Shown here piece after piece: positions 8,013-15,388 of a DNA stretch of 16,642 nt (the first letter of the stretch is position 1; each line of letters starts with the position of its first letter). Below the pieces are notes generated by a model, which saw only the letters and a list, made by a program, of their open reading frames with translations, was not told the DNA's origin and searched no databases. Made by a program: the position numbers and the translations under genes. Source of the DNA: Prolixibacteraceae bacterium (GTDB lineage: Bacteria > Bacteroidota > Bacteroidia > Bacteroidales > Prolixibacteraceae); contig JAEUSS010000463.1 of the NCBI GenBank assembly GCA_016788685.1, positions 1 to 16,642 on the forward strand, in the 5' to 3' direction.

Positions 8013-10838
8013 ATGCTTACCGGAAATTACAAGCTTCTTTATCAGCAACTTATTCAGGTTGTCGATTCCAAACGAATTTTTCACGATCCGCTGCATACCC
8101 TGGCTTTCGGAACCGATGCCAGTTTTTACCGGCTCATTCCGAAAATGGTCATCAAGGCTAAAAATGAGGAGGAGGTATCATTTATCCTGAAGGAGAGTTC
8201 GAAACTGGATATTCCGGTAACCTTTCGTGCCGCTGGAACGAGCCTTTCCGGTCAGGCCATTTCCGACTCGGTGCTGGTTATTGCCGGCAACCACTGGAAG
8301 AATTTCAAAATTGATCAGGACGGCCTGAAAATCCGTCTGCAACCCGGGCTGACAGGCGCTAAGGTAAATTCACTGCTGGCTTCGTACGGCCGAAAAATCG
8401 GACCCGACCCGGCTTCGATCAATGCAGCCATGATTGGCGGGATCGCGGCCAACAATGCCAGCGGGATGTGCTGCGGAACAGCGGAGAACTCTTACAAAAC
8501 GCTCGATACCATGCGCATCGTCCTGGCCGATGGTTCGGTACTCGATACGTCCAGTGCAGAAAGCAAGGAACAGTTCATGAAAAGTCATCCGCAACTGATC
8601 CGGGAGATTGCAGATATGGTGGCCGAGGTAAAAGCCAATGATGAACTTTCGTCGCGTATTGCCCGGAAATTCAAAATGAAAAATACTACCGGATACAGCC
8701 TCAACGCGCTGGTTGATTTTTTCGATCCGTTTGAAGTGATTCAGCACCTGATGATTGGATCTGAAGGAACCTTGGGTTTTATTTCTGAAATTACCTATAA
8801 AACAGTGGTCGAACATCCGTTCAGGGCCAGTTCGCTGATGATTTTTCCGGACATTGAGAAAGCCAGCAATGCGGTGTCGCTCCTGAAGTCGGCTCCGGTT
8901 GCTGCTGTTGAGCTGATGGACCGCGCAGGGTTACGCTCGGTCGAAGATCAGGCCGGAATGCCATCGTACCTGAAAACCCTCAGCCCGACAGCCTGCGCCA
9001 TTTTGGTTGAAACCCGCGCCACACAATCCGATCAGCTCAACCGGCAAATTGCCGGGATTCTGCAAACCGTTCAGGCAATACCTTCCGAAATTCCGATCCA
9101 GTTTACCGATGTTCCTTCGGAATGTGCCTTGTTCTGGAAAATCCGCAAAGGGTTATTCCCCTCAGTTGGAGCCATGCGAAAAACCGGAACAACCGTGATC
9201 ATTGAGGACGTGGCTTTTCCGGTTTCCCGGTTAGCCGAGGCAACACTCGATTTGCACCGGCTGTTCGAAAAATGGGGTTACCACGAAGCGGTGATTTTTG
9301 GTCATGCGCTCGAAGGGAACCTGCACTTTGTATTTACCCAGGATTTCGGAACAGCCAGAGAAATTGAACGGTACAGCCATTTTATGGCCGAAGTTTCCGA
9401 AATGGTAGTCTCCAAATACGATGGTTCGCTCAAGGCCGAGCATGGAACGGGCCGTAATATGGCGCCGTTTGTCGAGATGGAGTGGGGAAAGGAAGCTTAC
9501 GATTTGATGAAGCGGATCAAGCGGATTTTTGATCCGAAAAACCTGCTTAATCCGGGTGTGATCCTGAATAATGATCCGGAAGCACACCTGAAAGATCTGA
9601 AACCGATGCCCGCCGCCAGCGAAAAGATTGACAAGTGCATCGAATGTGGGTTTTGCGAGCCCACCTGCGTTTCGGCCGAGCTGACTTTAACGCCCCGTCA
9701 GCGCATTGTGGTTTACCGCGAAATGGCCAGTCTGGCGAGGACTGGCCACGAACCGCACATCGCCGCGTCACTGGCAAAAGCTTATCAATACTCCGGAAAT
9801 GAAACCTGCGCTACTGACGGGTTGTGCGCCACCGCCTGTCCGGTTAAAATTGACACCGGTAAACTGATTAAAAATCTGCGTACCGAGGAAATTGGTTCAG
9901 GGCAAAAACGTGCCGTCTGGATTGCCGACCGCATGAAAGGTGTTACCTCTTCGGTTCGCGGAGCACTTTCGGTTGTCGGATTTTTTCATACCATCCTGGG
10001 AACATCTGTGATGAAAGGTATTTCAGGAGGAATGAGAAGTTTGTCAGGAAACCGCATCCCGCTCTGGAATCCGTATATGCCGTTGGGCGCCAGAAAGATC
10101 GATTCAACTCAAAACATAAAATCAGAGCATAAAGTGGTGTATTTTCCGTCGTGCATCAACCGGGCGATGGGTGTTTCAAAAGAACACCGGAACGAGAAAC
10201 AGCTTTCGGAAAAAATGCTGGAATTGTTGAATAAAGGCGGTTTCGAGGTCATTTATCCTGAAAACATGAACGCACTTTGCTGCGGAATGGCTTTTTCGAG
10301 TAAAGGGTATACTGAGGGCGGAACAAAAAAATCGGCCGAGCTGGAAGCCGCGTTGCTGAAAGCCAGCGAAAACGGGAAATATCCGGTTTTGTGCGACATG
10401 AGTCCGTGCCTGTTTACCATGAAGGAAAACATGAAATCGGGGCTGACGTTGTATGAACCGGTGGAGTTTATTCTGGAATACCTGTTGCCTAACCTGGAAA
10501 TTACGCCTTTGCAGGAAACGATTACCGTTTTCCCGGTGTGCAGCATGAAAAAGATGGGGTTGGAAAATAAACTCGTTGAACTGGCCGAAAAGTGCGCGGC
10601 CAAAGTGATTGTTCCTGAAACCAACTGCTGCGGGTTTGCCGGCGACCGCGGATTTTCGTTCCCCGAATTGAATGAGCACGGCTTGCGCGAACTGAAAATG
10701 CAGCTTCCGAATGAAGTGAAACGCGGCTATTCGACCAGCCGCACCTGCGAAATCGGTCTGAGCATGCATTCCGGAATTTCGCACCAATCGATTGTTTACC
10801 TGGTTGATCAGGTAAGCTTGGCTAAGGTAAATCATTAG
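8013..10838 (+). CDS. FAD- and Fe-S-binding D-lactate / D-2-hydroxyacid dehydrogenase
   Basis: A 941-residue cytoplasmic or membrane-associated flavoprotein that oxidises a D-2-hydroxyacid, probably D-lactate to pyruvate, and passes electrons through Fe-S clusters to a quinone-type acceptor. The N-terminal PCMH-type FAD domain (about 45-230) has FRAAGTSLSGQ and IGGIAANNASGMCCGT. The FAD-oxidase C domain (about 265-525) has GHALEGNLHFVF and KAEHGTGRNMAPF. A ferredoxin-like part follows: Cys542, 545, 548, 552 in CIECGFCEPTC and Cys599, 605, 609 in CATDGLCATACP. Two CCG repeats close the protein (CCG at 756-758 and 872-874), as in heterodisulfide-reductase-like subunits. The length is normal for this fused family. 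No signal peptide or transmembrane segment is obvious. The NlpE-like gene follows after 7 bp. The family is firm; the exact hydroxyacid is not determined by sequence. Confidence 0.9.
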   Translation: MLTGNYKLLYQQLIQVVDSKRIFHDPLHTLAFGTDASFYRLIPKMVIKAKNEEEVSFILKESSKLDIPVTFRAAGTSLSGQAISDSVLVIAGNHWKNFKIDQDGLKIRLQPGLTGAKVNSLLASYGRKIGPDPASINAAMIGGIAANNASGMCCGTAENSYKTLDTMRIVLADGSVLDTSSAESKEQFMKSHPQLIREIADMVAEVKANDELSSRIARKFKMKNTTGYSLNALVDFFDPFEVIQHLMIGSEGTLGFISEITYKTVVEHPFRASSLMIFPDIEKASNAVSLLKSAPVAAVELMDRAGLRSVEDQAGMPSYLKTLSPTACAILVETRATQSDQLNRQIAGILQTVQAIPSEIPIQFTDVPSECALFWKIRKGLFPSVGAMRKTGTTVIIEDVAFPVSRLAEATLDLHRLFEKWGYHEAVIFGHALEGNLHFVFTQDFGTAREIERYSHFMAEVSEMVVSKYDGSLKAEHGTGRNMAPFVEMEWGKEAYDLMKRIKRIFDPKNLLNPGVILNNDPEAHLKDLKPMPAASEKIDKCIECGFCEPTCVSAELTLTPRQRIVVYREMASLARTGHEPHIAASLAKAYQYSGNETCATDGLCATACPVKIDTGKLIKNLRTEEIGSGQKRAVWIADRMKGVTSSVRGALSVVGFFHTILGTSVMKGISGGMRSLSGNRIPLWNPYMPLGARKIDSTQNIKSEHKVVYFPSCINRAMGVSKEHRNEKQLSEKMLELLNKGGFEVIYPENMNALCCGMAFSSKGYTEGGTKKSAELEAALLKASENGKYPVLCDMSPCLFTMKENMKSGLTLYEPVEFILEYLLPNLEITPLQETITVFPVCSMKKMGLENKLVELAEKCAAKVIVPETNCCGFAGDRGFSFPELNEHGLRELKMQLPNEVKRGYSTSRTCEIGLSMHSGISHQSIVYLVDQVSLAKVNH

Positions 10839-10845
10839 AAATTAT

Positions 10846-11316
10846 ATGAATAACATGACCATGAAAACTACTTTAACAGTTCTTTTGACGATTGTACTTT
10901 GGGGTTGTGCCGGACGCAGTTCGCAAAACGGCGTTCAGAAAAGTCAGGATTCAGTAAGTACGGAGGCTGTTGCTCCGGATATGCACAATGCGAAGATTGC
11001 ACTTGATTTCGCCGGAACTTACAAAGGAACCCTGCCGTGTGCTGATTGCAGCGGCATCGAAACCGAAATACTGATCAGTACCGATCTATCTTTTGTGCGC
11101 AAAACCCGGTATCTGGGGAAAAATGGTCAGACAGTTTTTGAAGAGAAAGGCACTTACAAGTGGAACGATGCCGGGAATACCATTATCTTTAACGAGGTGA
11201 AAGATGCGCCGGATCAGTATTTTGTCGGCGAAAATGTGTTGATTCAGCTTGATCTTTCGGGAAACCGGATTACCGGCAGTTTGGCTGAAATGTATGTGTT
11301 GAAAAAGGTATTGTAA
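10846..11316 (+). CDS. NlpE N-terminal-domain lipoprotein
   Basis: A 156-residue lipoprotein. Three in-frame ATGs (10846, 10855, 10861) precede a hydrophobic stretch and the lipobox L-W-G-C (Cys21 from the first start); the start at 10861 gives the most typical signal peptide, and 10846 is the longest option. The mature part has FAGTYKGTLPCADCSGIETEI with a Cys65-x-x-Cys68 pair. This is the signature of the small beta-barrel N-terminal domain of NlpE, linked in enterobacteria to copper response and to sensing of lipoprotein trafficking. The C-terminal OB-fold domain of E. coli NlpE is absent, as in most Bacteroidota homologues. It is 7 bp after the dehydrogenase and so probably co-transcribed, but no functional link is known. 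Whether it senses copper or redox state here is inference. Confidence 0.82.
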   Translation: MNNMTMKTTLTVLLTIVLWGCAGRSSQNGVQKSQDSVSTEAVAPDMHNAKIALDFAGTYKGTLPCADCSGIETEILISTDLSFVRKTRYLGKNGQTVFEEKGTYKWNDAGNTIIFNEVKDAPDQYFVGENVLIQLDLSGNRITGSLAEMYVLKKVL

Positions 11317-11404
11317 ATCTAAAAAGAACGTTTCCTTTTGCCCGAGCCTAAATCGGCGAGTTGTCTGAATTTGCTGAAAACTTAACCAACTAACTATACT
11401 GGCA

Positions 11405-12589
11405 ATGGATCAATTAAAATTCAAAAAAGCAGGAATGGCACTGATGATGCTCTTTTCTGCATTGCTGTCTTCAGGGCAGGGAACCAAAAAGGTACAAACT
11501 TATGATGTCGCTGCTTTTTACTGGCCGGCTTACCATCATGAACCGCGGCTGCAGCATGTTTTCCCGGATGGAAAGGGAGAATGGGAAGATATCTATACCG
11601 CCAAACCCGAAAGACCGGGGCATGATCAGCCGAAAGTTCCGGTTTGGGGATACGAGGACGAATCGGACCCCCGGGTGATGGAAAAGAAAATTGATGCGGC
11701 TCAAAAACACGGGGTTAATGTATTTATTTTCGACTGGTATTGGTACGACGGGAAACCCCTGCTCGAAGACTGTATCAACAACGGGTTCCTGAAAGCAAAA
11801 AACAACGATCAGATCAGATTCTACATCATGTGGGCCAACCACACCGCCAATAGTTACTGGGACCGGAAGATGCAGGATAAAACCAAGGTGTTGTGGCCCG
11901 GCGAGTGCGACCGGAAAAACTTCGATATCGTGGTCGACCGGATTATTTCCCGGTATTTTAAACATCCTTCGTACTACAAAATTGACGGGAAACCTGTTTT
12001 CAGCATTTATGAATTGTCGACCCTGATCAAAGGGCTGGGCGGAATTCAAAACACGAAAGAAGCCCTGGACTCGTTCCGGAAAAAAACGGTGGAGGCCGGA
12101 TTCCCGGGATTACACCTTCAGGCGATATTGTGGGGTGCAATTCCGAAAAATCTGGCTGGTGTTCCCGGAGATCAAAGCCAAACGCAGGGTGGAGTACTCG
12201 ATTATTTCGGGTTTAATAGTCTGACCAATTATTCGTGGGTTCACTTTATCTCGCCGGATAACGATTACATCGACTGGGCTAACCAGGCAACTGCCATGTG
12301 GCCGAAGTTCGATCAGGAGTTTTCCATTCCCTTTTTCCCGCATGTTTCCATCGGGTGGGACAACAATCCGCGCTTTCCGGAAGGCAAACAGCCGTATGTC
12401 AGAAATACCAAACCCGAATCGTTTGCCATTTATCTGAAAAAGGCTAAATCGTACCTCGATCAGCATCCGGAACAACCCAAACTGATTACCATTAATGCCT
12501 GGAACGAATGGTCGGAAGGTAGTTATCTGGAGCCCGACCAGACCAACGGGTTCGGCTACCTGAAAGCGATAAAGAAGATATTTAAATAG
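11405..12589 (+). CDS. Secreted WbsX / GH99-like glycoside hydrolase-type protein
   Basis: A 394-residue exported protein with a signal peptide ending near SSGQ (residue 25). The remainder matches the WbsX family (Pfam 'glycosyltransferase WbsX'), now usually treated as GH99-like TIM-barrel hydrolases: AAFYWPAYHHEPR near the N-terminus, VFIFDWYWYDGKPLLED in the middle, and NAWNEWSEGSYLEPDQ near the C-terminus. The last two motifs carry the acidic residues expected at the active site, but catalytic identities are not certain. Export argues for glycan hydrolysis rather than a cytoplasmic transferase role. It lies 88 bp after the NlpE-like gene with no clear promoter seen between them, and ends just before a strong bidirectional terminator. 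Substrate unknown; GH99 proper acts on alpha-mannosides, but that should not be assumed here. Confidence 0.82.
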   Translation: MDQLKFKKAGMALMMLFSALLSSGQGTKKVQTYDVAAFYWPAYHHEPRLQHVFPDGKGEWEDIYTAKPERPGHDQPKVPVWGYEDESDPRVMEKKIDAAQKHGVNVFIFDWYWYDGKPLLEDCINNGFLKAKNNDQIRFYIMWANHTANSYWDRKMQDKTKVLWPGECDRKNFDIVVDRIISRYFKHPSYYKIDGKPVFSIYELSTLIKGLGGIQNTKEALDSFRKKTVEAGFPGLHLQAILWGAIPKNLAGVPGDQSQTQGGVLDYFGFNSLTNYSWVHFISPDNDYIDWANQATAMWPKFDQEFSIPFFPHVSIGWDNNPRFPEGKQPYVRNTKPESFAIYLKKAKSYLDQHPEQPKLITINAWNEWSEGSYLEPDQTNGFGYLKAIKKIFK

Positions 12590-12594
12590 GCTGG

Positions 12595-12641
12595 TCATAA
12601 AAAAAGCATGGAGCGACGAACGGTCCATGCTTTTTTTATGA
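12595..12641. terminator. Bidirectional intrinsic terminator
   Basis: An 18-bp perfect inverted repeat (12595-12612 with 12624-12641) encloses an 11-nt loop. The stem core is GCATGGA/TCCATGC. A run of seven A before it and seven T after it provide U tracts for transcripts from either side. It lies 6 bp past the WbsX-like stop and 9 bp past the stop of the minus-strand esterase, exactly between two convergent genes. Confidence 0.93.
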
Positions 12642-12649
12642 GAGTAAAA

Positions 12650-13555
12650 TCAGCGGGTAATGGCACTTTTGTCCATCCACTCAAACAGCGGTTTCATCCA
12701 TTCTTCAGGCTTCATTTTTAATACAAATCCATGATTTCCGGAGGGGTAAAGGTGCATCTCCGCCGGAACTTTATTCCGGATTAACTCCTGGTAGAAACGA
12801 ATGCTGTTTTCAACCGGAACCACGGTGTCGTCGCCGGTGTGGGTGAGCCAGGTGGGAGGGGTGTTTGGGTTAACCTGTAAATAGTTGGAAAAAAGTTTGA
12901 CTTGTTCTTCGGAAGGCGATGGGCCAAGCAGGTTGTTGCGCGAACCTTTGTGGGTTAATCCTTCCTCCATGCTGATGACCGGATAAATCAGGATCATAAA
13001 ATCGGGACGCAGGCTGATGTTTTCAGGATTGGGAATGTATGATTTGTTGAAATGAGTTCCGGCGGTTGAGGCCAGGTGACCTCCGGCCGAAAAGCCCATG
13101 ATTCCGACCTTTGCCGGGTTGATGTTCCATTCGGAAGCCCGCTGGCGTACCGTTTTAATGGCTTGCTGGGCATCCTGAAGCGGGCCAACCGATTTGTCGT
13201 TCATGATTGAATCGGCAGGCAGCCGGTATTTCAGTACCAATGCAGCAATCCCTTTTTTCTGAAACGATTCGGCAATCATCGTTCCTTCTGTTTCGTAGCA
13301 TTCCATTTGGTAACCTCCTCCCGGACAAATAACCACAGCCGCTCCGGTGGCTGTGCTTTTTTCGGGCAGATAAACGGCCAGCGTCGGCTGGGCAATATTC
13401 CGGTAGCCCACAAACTGCCCGTTATTTTCCATCCGGACTTCTTTCATGGCGTACGGCTTACTGTTTGGAACGGCGCCCGGATATAACGGAATGGTTTTTT
13501 GAGCTGAAACGTGCGTGGAAATCAATAGCATTAACGCGAATAAAATTTTGTACAT
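12650..13555 (-). CDS. Secreted alpha/beta-hydrolase esterase (BD-FAE / acetyl-xylan-esterase-like)
   Basis: A 301-residue exported serine esterase. The signal peptide ends near VSA|Q (residue 18). The oxyanion-hole motif CPGGGY is at residues 77-82 and the nucleophile elbow GFSAGG holds Ser156. The acid is Asp243 in HTGDDTVVPVENS, and His275 lies in SGNHGF. The length and motifs match the BD-FAE-type alpha/beta hydrolases common in Bacteroidota glycan loci, which remove acetyl or feruloyl groups from hemicellulose-like polymers. It lies 11 bp downstream of the CE4-type deacetylase on the same strand, so both probably act on decorations of the same polymer. The catalytic triad is read directly; the acyl group removed is inference. 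It ends 9 bp from the shared terminator. Confidence 0.88.
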   Translation of the reverse strand: MYKILFALMLLISTHVSAQKTIPLYPGAVPNSKPYAMKEVRMENNGQFVGYRNIAQPTLAVYLPEKSTATGAAVVICPGGGYQMECYETEGTMIAESFQKKGIAALVLKYRLPADSIMNDKSVGPLQDAQQAIKTVRQRASEWNINPAKVGIMGFSAGGHLASTAGTHFNKSYIPNPENISLRPDFMILIYPVISMEEGLTHKGSRNNLLGPSPSEEQVKLFSNYLQVNPNTPPTWLTHTGDDTVVPVENSIRFYQELIRNKVPAEMHLYPSGNHGFVLKMKPEEWMKPLFEWMDKSAITR

Positions 13556-13566
13556 GGTGGTTGATT

Positions 13567-14355
13567 TTAGTTTCTTAATTTTTTATTCAGGTCAGGAACA
13601 ATTGTTTTTGCTGCCTTTTTTATCCTGATGTAGTTGGACAAATCACGGAGGGCAATGACTTTAAACCGGTTGGCGGCAAGGTATTCCAGATATTCTCTGA
13701 ACAACTCGGGTGGCGTGGTGACCCAGGGATGTTCAATATCCGGAACGCCATGAATGGTGAGCACCACAATCTTTCCGTCGCGTGCTTCCTGAAAAGCTTC
13801 CATCATCAGCGGTTTGTTGTCGGCATTCATGGCCCAGCTGGGGATGAGCAGCGGATGATCGGTTTGCGGATCGTAAGCACGGCTGCCACCTGCCCGGGCA
13901 AACCGGTAACCCTTTTCGGCCAACACTTCGAGCACCGGAAGGCTGAGGTCGTAACCCGGGTAGGCAAAGCTGACAGGCCGGGTAATTCCCGAAGAATCGC
14001 ACCGATGTTCGATGTATTCGAGCTGGCCGATCAATTCTTGTTTGGTCAGTTTGCTTACCGGCGGATGATTCCGGGTGTGATTGGCCACTTCAAAACCCAT
14101 GCGGCCGAGCTCGCGAATCTGCCGCCAGTTCATGTATTTGGAGGTATCCGTGAAGTGGGGAGGAAATTCGCAAATAAAGAAGGTTGCGCCAAAGCCAAAT
14201 TCTTTCAGGAGTGGCGCCACCACCGAATACTGACTGGCCGTGGCATCGTCGAAAGTGAGTACGACCAGGCGGTCGGGAATTTGTTTCTTCACGGTACCTG
14301 AAAATCCGCAACAGGCCAGTGCCATCAACAGCAGCAGTATCGTTGGTTTTTTCAT
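13567..14355 (-). CDS. Secreted NodB-type polysaccharide deacetylase (CE4-like)
   Basis: A 262-residue protein that should hydrolyse N- or O-acetyl groups on a polysaccharide. The hydrophobic N-terminus ends in LACCGFSG; it could be a Sec signal or, with Cys15, a non-ideal lipobox. NodB motif 1 is TFDDA (Asp36 base, Asp37 metal ligand). Motif 2 is NHTRNHPPVS, with His93 and His97 as the other metal ligands. Motif 3 is the FAYPGYD stretch, and LTIHG near the C-terminus supplies the late catalytic His. All key residues are present, so it is probably active. It leads a two-gene operon with the esterase. Candidate substrates are acetylated xylan or chitin-like polymers, or a peptidoglycan-type glycan; sequence alone does not choose. 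Confidence 0.9.
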   Translation of the reverse strand: MKKPTILLLLMALACCGFSGTVKKQIPDRLVVLTFDDATASQYSVVAPLLKEFGFGATFFICEFPPHFTDTSKYMNWRQIRELGRMGFEVANHTRNHPPVSKLTKQELIGQLEYIEHRCDSSGITRPVSFAYPGYDLSLPVLEVLAEKGYRFARAGGSRAYDPQTDHPLLIPSWAMNADNKPLMMEAFQEARDGKIVVLTIHGVPDIEHPWVTTPPELFREYLEYLAANRFKVIALRDLSNYIRIKKAAKTIVPDLNKKLRN

Positions 14356-14380
14356 GAAGTTTTGGTTATGGTTATGTTGA

Positions 14381-14388
14381 CAAAAGTA
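14381..14388 (-). promoter_or_regulatory. Candidate -7 element for the deacetylase-esterase operon
   Basis: Read on the minus strand this is TACTTTTG, an exact fit to TAnnTTTG, placed 25 bp before the deacetylase ATG, so the leader would be very short. No TTG at the -33 spacing is seen, so only half of the promoter is supported. Confidence 0.4.
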
Positions 14389-14501
14389 ACGGCTTGAACG
14401 GAGTTTTCGGAGTTTTTCCGGAAAAGATTTCGTGGAAACAGAAAAGAAATTCGTGCGCCCGAAAAAAGGAGCATTGAAGTTTGATTTGAACTCAGCGACG
14501 G

Positions 14502-14574
14502 TTTAAAATTAGCCGAACGATTGGTTTTCAAACGAAATCAGAACCGTTCGGAATCCGTGTGGTTTAATTTTAAA
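14502..14574. repeat. Nested 73-bp imperfect palindrome
   Basis: The outer arms TTTAAAATTA (14502-14511) and TAATTTTAAA (14565-14574) are perfect complements. The inner arms CCGAACG (14513-14519) and CGTTCGG (14545-14551) are also perfect, with further TTTC/GAAA pairing near the centre. No T tract follows. It lies about 150 bp upstream of the deacetylase start and about 55 bp before the tandem array. Confidence 0.6.
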
Positions 14575-14628
14575 TCAGGGGGAACTGCGTTTAAAATGTA
14601 TTTATTCAGATTTTGATTCGATTACTTT

Positions 14629-14838
14629 GAATTGCTGAAGATTTGCATTGAATTGCTGAAGATTTGCATTGAATTGCTGAAGATTTACATTGAATTAATG
14701 AAGAATTACATTGAATTTTTGACGATTTATTTTTAATTATTGAAGAATTTAATTGAATTGATGAAGATTTACAGTGAATTAATGAAGATTTACAGTGAAT
14801 TAATGACGATTTACATTGAAATAATGAAGAATTCAGGG
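14629..14838. repeat. 21-bp tandem repeat array, about 9.5 copies
   Basis: Units begin at 14629, 14650, 14671, 14692, 14713, 14734, 14755, 14776, 14797 and 14818 (the last partial). The consensus is roughly GAATTxxTGAAGATTTACATT. The first two units are identical and the third differs at one base; later ones diverge by several substitutions, yet the 21-bp period is never broken by an insertion or deletion. A degenerate unit may precede it at about 14609. On the plus strand the units spell heptads such as ELMKIYS, interrupted by one TAA at 14734-14736. On the minus strand they spell heptads such as CKSSAIQ in a frame with only a TTG start. There are no unique spacers, so it is not a CRISPR array. 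Confidence 0.9.
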
Positions 14839-14845
14839 AATAGAA

Positions 14846-14880
14846 GGTTCTGTTCAATAAACAGTTGGTTGAACAGAACC
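14846..14880. repeat. Perfect 12-bp-arm inverted repeat beside the tandem array
   Basis: GGTTCTGTTCAA (14846-14857) pairs with TTGAACAGAACC (14869-14880) around an 11-nt loop. It starts 8 bp after the last 21-bp unit. No T run follows on either strand, so a terminator is unlikely; it may be a protein-binding palindrome or the end of a mobile element. Confidence 0.75.
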
Positions 14881-15203
14881 CAACCAAACGGTGTCAGGTG
14901 GATGTATTAAACAAATATTCTATATATTTGATAGCGTTGCCGCTAACACCTAAAAACCAACGAAGAAAACTATCCGCCTGATGCTGCCCGAAAATCATCC
15001 AATCCATATTTACCAGACTATTCACATTGACACGCATCGTGAATATACGCGCAATGGACGGGGATACCCCAGCTCCGGCGCGAGTCCTTTCGCGGGATCA
15101 ACGATAAATCTGTTTCTTATTTTTAGGTTCCAGCAACGGTTAATTCGTGCATGAGCCTTAACGACAAACTTCAGAACCAGAAAACCACGCGATGCAACCG
15201 CCT

Positions 15204-15241
15204 CTACCCCTCGTTTAAGCGATAGCGTCAACGAGGGGTAG
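15204..15241. repeat. Palindrome A: CTACCCCTCGTT / AACGAGGGGTAG
   Basis: Perfect 12-bp arms (15204-15215 and 15230-15241) enclose a 14-nt loop. The 9-bp heart CCCCTCGTT/AACGAGGGG recurs at 15316-15336. Paired, G+C-rich short palindromes like this resemble REP/BIME elements moved by REP-associated tyrosine transposases, none of which is in the window. Confidence 0.75.
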
Positions 15242-15248
15242 TTGGTTT

Positions 15249-15263
15249 TGCGTCTGTGACGCA
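15249..15263 (+). terminator. Small hairpin with T-rich tail, possible terminator
   Basis: TGCGTC (15249-15254) and GACGCA (15258-15263) pair around a TGT loop and are followed by G and five T, then GTTTG. The geometry fits a weak intrinsic terminator reading rightward, but no gene is seen directly upstream on that strand, so it may instead be part of the repeat cluster. Confidence 0.35.
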
Positions 15264-15289
15264 GTTTTTGTTTGGTATTGCACCTGGGA

Positions 15290-15306
15290 TTAAGTTACAA
15301 ACTTAA
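15290..15306. repeat. Small perfect hairpin TTAAGTT / AACTTAA
   Basis: Seven-bp perfect arms around a 3-nt loop, 9 bp before palindrome B. It is one of several triloop hairpins packed into 15249-15406. Confidence 0.55.
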
Positions 15307-15315
15307 AACTATTTA

Positions 15316-15336
15316 CCCCTCGTTGCAAACGAGGGG
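15316..15336. repeat. Palindrome B: CCCCTCGTT / AACGAGGGG
   Basis: Nine-bp perfect arms around GCA. It repeats the heart of palindrome A 101 bp downstream, so the two form a pair of similar palindromes spanning 15204-15336. Confidence 0.75.
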
Positions 15337-15388
15337 CAGCACTGGGAAATCTATGTTGCGTATTTTAGTATATAAAACCAGCCTAAGA

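Noticed and set aside
10176..10835. Minus-strand open frame of 219 codons opposite the dehydrogenase C-terminus
   Set aside because: Antisense to conserved CCG motifs; product shows no domain.
13729..14301. Plus-strand open frame of 190 codons opposite the deacetylase
   Set aside because: Antisense shadow of the NodB domain; no start context or family.
14629..14838. CRISPR array
   Set aside because: The repeats are directly adjacent 21-mers with no spacers, and no cas genes are present.
14606..14887. Minus-strand frame of 93 codons across the 21-bp repeats, as a gene
   Set aside because: Only a TTG start, composition is simply the repeat translated, and the frame exists because the repeat unit lacks stops in that phase. 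Kept as a repeat, not as a CDS.
14981..15154. Plus-strand 57-codon frame and overlapping minus-strand 15022-15231 frame as genes
   Set aside because: They overlap each other, the minus one begins with TTG, neither has an export signal or domain, and the block looks like a noncoding repeat.
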